Assembly: GCA_033720975.1 (NCBI GenBank)
Contig: JAWWBL010000071.1
Coordinates: 1-8,599 of the forward strand
DNA length: 8,599 nucleotides
Source of the DNA: JAWWBL01 sp033720975
GTDB taxonomy: Bacteria > Actinomycetota > Acidimicrobiia > Spongiisociales > ZC4RG35
Reading direction: 5' to 3'
Made by a program: the position numbers and the translations under genes. Shown piece after piece: positions 4,860 through 8,599 of the stretch; within the stretch, counting starts at the first letter, position 1, and every line of letters begins with the position of its first letter. The notes under the pieces were generated by a model, which was given only the letters and a program-made list of their open reading frames with translations, made no database searches and was not told the DNA's origin.

Positions 4860-6130
4860 CCATCGACGCCTACGAAGAGATCCGCAGGACCACGTTGGCG
4901 CGTATCGAGGGCTCAGGACTCGACCCTGCCAATCAGCCGGACCGGGTCAGGAACCTCGTCGAGAAGACTGTGGAGGAGTATCAGAACACCGCGCACCTGG
5001 GAGCCAGCAGGTCGCTTGCGGATCCGGTGGCCACCGTAGAACGGCTGGTCTCTTCGGTGACGGGTCGAGGAGTGCTCCATCAACTGCTGCAACGGCACGA
5101 CGTCGAGGAGATATTCATAGAGGGCGACCAGGTCACTTACCTCGAAGCCGGAGGGGCGCTGCGTGCGGCGGACACCCCCACGACCGAACACGAGAACCGC
5201 CAGGCGATCGAGGCATTGATAGCAGCGACCGACCGGCGGTTGGACGCTTCCGCGCCGATCGCCCAAGCGAGGATCCTCGACGGCACAGCCCGGCTGACAG
5301 CAATCATCCCTCCGGTCGCGGATCGCCTGTCAGCCACCATCAGGCGCTACGCCCTCAGGCGGCAGACGTTCTCTTCCCTGGTCGATCTCGACTCGCTCAC
5401 TAAGGAGGCTGCGGGATTCCTGACGGCGCTGATGCGTTTGCCCGCGTCGGTCCTTGTGTCGGGCCCGCCCGGTGCGGGCAAGACATCGTTCCTCTCCGCG
5501 TTGATCTCCTCGGCTCCCGCAGAGCACTGCATCAGATCCTGTGAGGAGGTCAGGGAGCTTCACGTTCCTTTGGTCCACGGCTCCTATTACGAGTCCCGAC
5601 CGCCTTCGCTCGACGGACAGGGCGCGATAACCCTCCGTGACCTGGTCAAGGTGACCCTGGCGATGCGGCCGGACCTGATCGTGGTTGGTGAAGTCAGGGG
5701 CGCCGAGGCGTTCGAGCTGACTCGAGCCGTCAACGCGGGGTGTGGGATGACCTGCACGATCCACGCCAATTCGGCCGCAGACGCCCTGGACGCCCTGGTG
5801 AACGCTGCGCTGATGGCGGGTGAGAATGTGCCGGAGCGGGTGGTGAGGAAAGTGTTCTCGAACGCTATCGACATCGTCGTCCACCTGGACAGGGGAGTGC
5901 CATCGCGATCGCAACGGAATCTCAGGCAGACGATGGAGATACGTGCGGTCGTCCCTGCTCTCCACGAGGACTTCTCCACCGAGCCGATATTCACCAGGGA
6001 TGGGATCGGAGCCCCGCTGGAATGGACCGGGGCTTTGCCTCCGTCTTCGTTAGTGCAACGAGTTGAGAGGCATTTGCCCGACGGCGTGAGTCTCGCGGCC
6101 ATGCTGGCCGGGAGGGATCTCGAATGGTGA
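4856..6130 (+). CDS. cpaF: CpaF/TadA-type secretion motor ATPase
   Basis: This 424-residue cytoplasmic hexameric ATPase drives Flp pilus assembly. The N-terminal region (about 1-160) has the CpaF plan: a helical head, then a strand-rich DVEEIFIEGDQVTYLEAGG segment, RLDASAPIAQARILDGTARL and IIPPVADRLSATIRRY. The motor domain shows Walker A GPPGAGKT (203-210), an Asp-box-like CEEVREL (229-235), Walker B LIVVGEVRG (274-282) and a His box CTIHANS (300-306). All catalytic motifs are present, so the enzyme is probably active. The segment before the His box reads NAGCGMT rather than the proteobacterial NTGHxGSL, a shortened form that I associate with actinobacterial members. The GTG start at 4856 overlaps the previous stop (GTGA) and has GGAGAG nine nt upstream. 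The 3' end overlaps TadB by 7 bp. Partners are TadB and TadC (platform) and the CpaE-like protein. Confidence 0.95.
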   Translation: MTIDAYEEIRRTTLARIEGSGLDPANQPDRVRNLVEKTVEEYQNTAHLGASRSLADPVATVERLVSSVTGRGVLHQLLQRHDVEEIFIEGDQVTYLEAGGALRAADTPTTEHENRQAIEALIAATDRRLDASAPIAQARILDGTARLTAIIPPVADRLSATIRRYALRRQTFSSLVDLDSLTKEAAGFLTALMRLPASVLVSGPPGAGKTSFLSALISSAPAEHCIRSCEEVRELHVPLVHGSYYESRPPSLDGQGAITLRDLVKVTLAMRPDLIVVGEVRGAEAFELTRAVNAGCGMTCTIHANSAADALDALVNAALMAGENVPERVVRKVFSNAIDIVVHLDRGVPSRSQRNLRQTMEIRAVVPALHEDFSTEPIFTRDGIGAPLEWTGALPPSSLVQRVERHLPDGVSLAAMLAGRDLEW

Positions 6131-6969
6131 CCGTTTTGGCCGCACTAACGACTGCGCTGGCGGTTGCTCTCATCCTCACCAAGTGGCGGTTCGCCAGCTC
6201 CGATCGGCCCAGGCCGCGAGGATCTGACCCCGTGCCGGGAACGGACGTGACGGTCTTTCAGTTCTGGGCGTCGGTCACCGCTGTAGCCGTGATGACCTTC
6301 TTGTCGATATTCGCCCTCACCGGCCTTGTGGTGGTCGCGGCGGTGCCCGCTCTGGTCGTGGGCAGCCTTCCACGGGCCTACTTGGGTCGCAAACGCGGCA
6401 AGCGCCTGGATGCGGTGCAGCAGGCGTGGCCGGACGGGCTGCGTGACATCATCTCATCGGTGCGTTCGGGAGCGTCGCTGCCCTCCGCCATCGAGGACGT
6501 GGCGTCTTTCGGCCCGCAGCCATTGCGCGAGGCTTTTCAGGGATTCGGGGTCTACGCGCGAGGGCTAGGGGTTGTCCGGGCATTGGAGATGGTGAAGGAG
6601 GATCTGGCCGATCCGACGTCGGATCGGGTGATCGAGGTGCTGATCCTTGCGTACGAGCGTGGCGGATCGGTTGTCCCCGAGATCCTCGCCGATCTGGCCG
6701 AAGCGACGACCAAGGACCTCTGGACACTGGAACAAGTCAAGAGCGAGGCTCTCGAGCAAAAGATCAACTCGCGTGTGGTCTTTGTACTGCCCTGGCTGGT
6801 TCTGGTGGCAATGACTTCCCAATCCGGGGCGTTCCGGGAGTTTTATTCCACACCGGTCGGGGTTGCTGTTGTCGCACTCGGCGGCGCCCTGAGCCTGTTC
6901 GGGATGGCCGTGGCGACCAGGTTGGGCCGGCGTCCGTCGGAGCCGCGGGTCTTCGGTGGCGTCCCATGA
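6124..6969 (+). CDS. tadB: TadB-like inner-membrane platform protein
   Basis: This 281-residue polytopic protein carries a type II secretion F (T2SSF) domain. Membrane segments are visible at about 3-19, 48-84 (two adjacent helices) and, after a cytoplasmic T2SSF block (about 95-215; AWPDGLRDIISSVRSGASLP, DLADPTSDRVIEVLILAYER, GGSVVPEILADLAEATTKDL), at 217-231 and 244-265. TadB with TadC forms the platform on which CpaF acts to extrude Flp. The start ATG at 6124 overlaps the CpaF stop by 7 bp and has GGGAGG (6110-6115) eight nt upstream. It ends in an ATGA overlap with TadC, so the two are co-translated. A 20-bp perfect palindrome (6608-6627) and eight GATC sites within 100 bp lie inside the T2SSF coding sequence. 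Confidence 0.9.
   Translation: MVTVLAALTTALAVALILTKWRFASSDRPRPRGSDPVPGTDVTVFQFWASVTAVAVMTFLSIFALTGLVVVAAVPALVVGSLPRAYLGRKRGKRLDAVQQAWPDGLRDIISSVRSGASLPSAIEDVASFGPQPLREAFQGFGVYARGLGVVRALEMVKEDLADPTSDRVIEVLILAYERGGSVVPEILADLAEATTKDLWTLEQVKSEALEQKINSRVVFVLPWLVLVAMTSQSGAFREFYSTPVGVAVVALGGALSLFGMAVATRLGRRPSEPRVFGGVP
6608..6627. repeat. 20-bp perfect palindrome within tadB
   Basis: CCGATCCGACGTCGGATCGG is perfectly self-complementary over 20 bp with no spacer. It encodes part of the DLADPTSDRV segment. In a cruciform or transcript it would form a stem; as DNA it looks like a dimer binding site. It was found by eye and its function is unknown. Confidence 0.6.
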
Positions 6970-7901
6970 GTCTGACGCCCACCCCCATTGAATTCCTCGC
7001 GGCCATGGTCACGGCGGTTGGAGCTGGACTCCTTGCCCGGGCGCTTGTTCCGCCACCCCGTCGACTTCACTCCCGCCTGACCAGGTATGTGTCCCCGACC
7101 CTGTCGGACTTGTCGACGCGTGGGCGTGACGTGGGGCCCCTTAGATCCATATTCGGGCCGATCGTCGCCGATCTTGCGGACCTTGTCGCCAGGCTGATAG
7201 ATCGCGGCGGTGCTGAGGTGACTCTCACCAAGCTCAGGCAGGCCGGCTGGTTCCGGAATGTTCCGGAAGAGGACAGGGTCGGCTCTTATCGAGTGGCCCA
7301 GCTTCAGTCGATTGCCGTCGGGCTCCTCAGCGGTCTGGCCATCGGGCAGGTTCTGTCGCTGGCGCCGCTTCCGAGAGCGTTGCTCTTGGCCCTCGGTGTG
7401 GTTGTGGGCGGAACGCGCACTAAAGCCAAGTTGGAGGGCGCCATCGAGGAGCGTCGCGAGATGATGAAGATCGAGATCTACACGATCAATCAGCTCCTCG
7501 CCATGAGGGTCCGTGCGGGGGGTGGCGTGATCCAGGCTGTTCGATCCACTGTGGGTCGTGGGTCGGGTGAGGTGGTCTCGGAGCTGAGCGAGGCACTTCG
7601 GCTCCATCGATCCGGATGGCGCGGGACAGATGCCTTCCGGAGAATCGCGGAGTTGACCCCGGAACCGTTTTGCGCTCGGACCTACCGGCTGCTTGCGGCA
7701 GCGGAAGAGCGAGGCGCGGAACTCGCCGGGGCCCTCCTGTCTCTTTCGGAAGACGTGAGGGAGACCCGGAGAGAGTCGATACGGAGAAACGCGACCAAGC
7801 GGCGGGCGGCGATGCTCGTACCGACCGTGGCGATTCTCGCTCCCGTCCTGATCCTCTTCGTTGCCGCTCCCTTGCCGTATCTGATCACCAACTGGCAATA
7901 A
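6966..7901 (+). CDS. tadC: TadC-like inner-membrane platform protein
   Basis: This 311-residue protein is the second T2SSF platform subunit. Visible segments are an N-terminal helix (about 8-25), an amphipathic cytoplasmic region, two adjacent helices at about 109-128 and 134-149 (AVGLLSGLAIGQVL; RALLLALGVVVGG), the T2SSF domain (about 165-270; IYTINQLLAMRVRAGGGVIQ, ELSEALRLHRSGWRGTDAFR, RTYRLLAAAEERGAELAGAL) and a last helix (about 282-304) followed by a short tail. The order CpaF-TadB-TadC is the standard motor-platform cassette. The ATG at 6966 shares ATGA with the TadB stop. The TAA at 7899-7901 shares its last A with the ribosome site of the pilin gene. A long open frame on the opposite strand is a high-GC shadow. 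Confidence 0.9.
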   Translation: MSLTPTPIEFLAAMVTAVGAGLLARALVPPPRRLHSRLTRYVSPTLSDLSTRGRDVGPLRSIFGPIVADLADLVARLIDRGGAEVTLTKLRQAGWFRNVPEEDRVGSYRVAQLQSIAVGLLSGLAIGQVLSLAPLPRALLLALGVVVGGTRTKAKLEGAIEERREMMKIEIYTINQLLAMRVRAGGGVIQAVRSTVGRGSGEVVSELSEALRLHRSGWRGTDAFRRIAELTPEPFCARTYRLLAAAEERGAELAGALLSLSEDVRETRRESIRRNATKRRAAMLVPTVAILAPVLILFVAAPLPYLITNWQ

Positions 7902-7909
7902 GGAGGTGA
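7901..7909 (+). promoter_or_regulatory. Near-perfect Shine-Dalgarno of the Flp-like pilin gene
   Basis: AGGAGGTGA is fully complementary to the usual 16S 3' tail, with AGGAGG six nt before the ATG at 7913. It is the strongest ribosome site in the window, which fits the need for many copies of the pilin relative to the machinery encoded by the same message. Confidence 0.8.
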
Positions 7910-7912
7910 GAA

Positions 7913-8095
7913 ATGCTGCCAGCACTTCGTGTTTTCCTAACGGGCCTGAGGGCCGATGAGCGGGGACTGAACACGGCCGAGCTCATGGGCAATGCGGCGC
8001 TCGCGATCGCCGCTCTCGTGGTCATCTGGGGGGCTCTTCAGCTCCTCGGCGTGGACATCGTGGCGTGGATAAGGGCACAGCTGATCGGGGGTTAG
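7913..8095 (+). CDS. flp: Flp-like major prepilin (type IVc pilin)
   Basis: This 60-residue protein has the layout of a Flp prepilin: a short basic leader (MLPALRVFLTGLRADERG), a Gly at 18, then LNTAEL, where Glu23 is at +5 of the predicted mature form, and one hydrophobic helix (about 24-47) ending in a short polar tail (ARAQLIGG-like, 53-60). A class III (prepilin peptidase) cut after Gly18 would leave a 42-residue subunit. Typical Flp pilins have Glu-Tyr at +5/+6; here it is Glu-Leu. Position between TadC and the TadE-like genes and the exceptional ribosome site support the call. An alternative is a pseudopilin-like small membrane protein, but small size and gene order favour Flp. No prepilin peptidase gene is in the window. 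Confidence 0.85.
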   Translation: MLPALRVFLTGLRADERGLNTAELMGNAALAIAALVVIWGALQLLGVDIVAWIRAQLIGG

Positions 8096-8454
8096 GCGAG
8101 ACTGGCATCAGCTCGGTCCAGTTCTTGTTGGCATCGGCCCTCGGGCTGGTGTTGTTCCTGGTGTTCGCCAACCTCGTGGTTGTCCAGTATGGCCGGGGGG
8201 CGATTCAGTCCGCCCTCGACCAGGGAGCAAGGGCCGGTTCCCTTGCCGGGTCGACGACGGCATGCGAGGAGACGGCCGATGATGTGGTGGCGCAGCTGCT
8301 CGGTGGTGCCATGGGAGATTCGGTTCAGGTCTGGTGTGTGATGTCCGGCGGTGTGGTCGTAGCTTCCGGCACAGCGGTTTTCGATTCGTGGACGCCGCTG
8401 GCGGCCGACTTCGCCGTTTCTCTTGAGAGTGCCGCAGTGGTGGAGTCATCTTGA
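8065..8454 (+). CDS. TadE-like pseudopilin with Gln at +5
   Basis: This 129-residue protein most likely starts at the GTG at 8065, the only usual start in the frame before the hydrophobic segment, and so overlaps the Flp-like gene by 31 bp; no ribosome site is visible, so coupled translation is likely. Residues 1-14 are polar and end in Gly14. Then ISSVQFLLASALGLVLFLVF starts the hydrophobic helix (about 17-40). TadE proteins usually have Gly followed by a Glu at +5 of the mature chain; here position +5 is Gln19. The outer part (about 44-129) keeps the TadE-like GAIQSALDQGARAGSLAG helix and has two cysteines (67 and 91) that could form a disulfide. TadE-type proteins are minor pseudopilins that prime or cap the pilus. 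Whether the Gln prevents processing cannot be told from sequence alone. The gene ends in TTGA, overlapping the next. Confidence 0.75.
   Translation: MDKGTADRGLGETGISSVQFLLASALGLVLFLVFANLVVVQYGRGAIQSALDQGARAGSLAGSTTACEETADDVVAQLLGGAMGDSVQVWCVMSGGVVVASGTAVFDSWTPLAADFAVSLESAAVVESS
8442..8445 (+). promoter_or_regulatory. Ribosome site for the second TadE-like gene
   Basis: GGAG (within GGTGGAG) lies five nt before the TTG at 8451 and supports that codon as the start of the truncated last gene, which shares TTGA with the previous stop. Confidence 0.55.
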
Positions 8455-8599
8455 TTCGTGAGAGTGGCCATGCTGCGGTGGAGTTCGCCATGGCCGTGGC
8501 GGTCCTGATGCTCCCGGTGGCATTGGTGGTGACCTCTTTCGGCCCGTGGCTGGACACTCGAGTCTGGGCCGAGTCGGCCGCGGCCGAGACGGCCAGGGC
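8451..8599 (+). CDS. TadE-like pseudopilin, 3'-truncated by window
   Basis: A TTG at 8451 opens a frame that runs off the window after 49 complete codons. It begins with a short leader (LIRESG) and then HAAVEFAMAVAVLMLPVALV. A prepilin cut after Gly6 would put Glu11 at +5 and Phe12 at +6, the canonical TadE/pilin pattern. One membrane helix follows (about 14-31), and after it a segment with WAESAAAETAR resembles the conserved helix after the TadE membrane part. It is the second TadE-like subunit of the locus, overlapping the first by 4 bp. Rest of the gene, and any further pilus genes, are outside the window. The other TadE copy has Gln in place of this Glu, so this one may be the fully processed member. 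Confidence 0.8.
   Translation, partial: MIRESGHAAVEFAMAVAVLMLPVALVVTSFGPWLDTRVWAESAAAETAR

Noticed and set aside
5700..5780. CpaF missing the GHxG part before its His box, suggesting an inactive motor
   Set aside because: Walker A, Walker B, Asp box and the IHANS box are all intact, and I associate the NAGCG form with normal actinobacterial members.
5330..5965. 211-residue minus-strand open frame opposite cpaF
   Set aside because: Lies fully within a gene with intact catalytic motifs; composition is that of a shadow.
6843..7925. 360-residue open frame on the minus strand opposite tadB/tadC
   Set aside because: Arg/Pro/Gly-rich with no domain, covers the well-supported tadC gene and its neighbours, and is typical of antisense shadows in high-GC DNA.
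8573..8586. 14-bp palindrome TCGGCCGCGGCCGA
   Set aside because: Made wholly of Ala/Glu/Ser GC-rich codons in the TadE-like gene; likely composition-driven.

Overview
The window is high-GC DNA with tightly packed, overlapping genes, frequent GTG/TTG starts and clear AGGAGG-type ribosome sites. With an ECF sigma factor, a BldC-like small HTH protein and the gene order SAF protein - CpaE-like - CpaF - TadB - TadC - Flp - TadE-like - TadE-like, this points to an actinomycete (Actinomycetota), possibly an uncultured Acidimicrobiia-type lineage. The taxonomic call is an inference. No tRNA, rRNA, CRISPR array, insertion sequence or integrase is visible.

Left part (1-2286). The first gene is the C-terminal end of a small membrane protein resembling the YjdF/DUF2238-VanZ group. 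After a short non-coding gap come two genes that overlap by 4 bp: a short ECF-type sigma factor and a single-pass membrane protein. The latter has a basic cytoplasmic head and about four degenerate beta-rich extracytoplasmic modules. The pairing suggests a sigma factor with a membrane-anchored regulator, although no classical anti-sigma zinc motif is present. A 15-nt inverted repeat covers the proposed sigma start codon.

Middle part (2287-3049). A 75-residue BldC/excisionase-like DNA-binding protein with a plausible promoter runs tail-to-tail into, and overlaps by 26 bp, an unrecognised minus-strand gene. That gene's product seems to contain two small Sm/SH3-like beta-barrel units. Its promoter region is divergent with the Tad operon, and the two candidate -10 elements overlap.

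Right part (3083-8599). Eight genes on the plus strand form one translationally coupled Tad (tight adherence, type IVc pilus) operon. They encode a SAF-domain CpaB/RcpC-like protein, a CpaE/TadZ-like P-loop protein with a degenerate Walker A, the CpaF/TadA motor ATPase, the TadB and TadC platform proteins, a 60-residue Flp-like prepilin with a near-perfect Shine-Dalgarno, and two TadE-like pseudopilins, the last cut by the window end. CpaF powers assembly, TadB/TadC form the inner-membrane platform, and Flp plus the TadE-like proteins would be the extruded and tip or priming subunits. The set as seen lacks a secretin and lipoproteins, as expected for a single-membrane cell. No prepilin peptidase lies in the window. 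The least ordinary points are the doubly lysine-less CpaE P-loop, the Gln at +5 of the first TadE-like protein, a 20-bp perfect palindrome inside tadB, and the repeat-bearing sigma partner. I do not see a wholly unknown system here. The window is best described as a divergent actinobacterial Tad locus beside two small regulatory modules.
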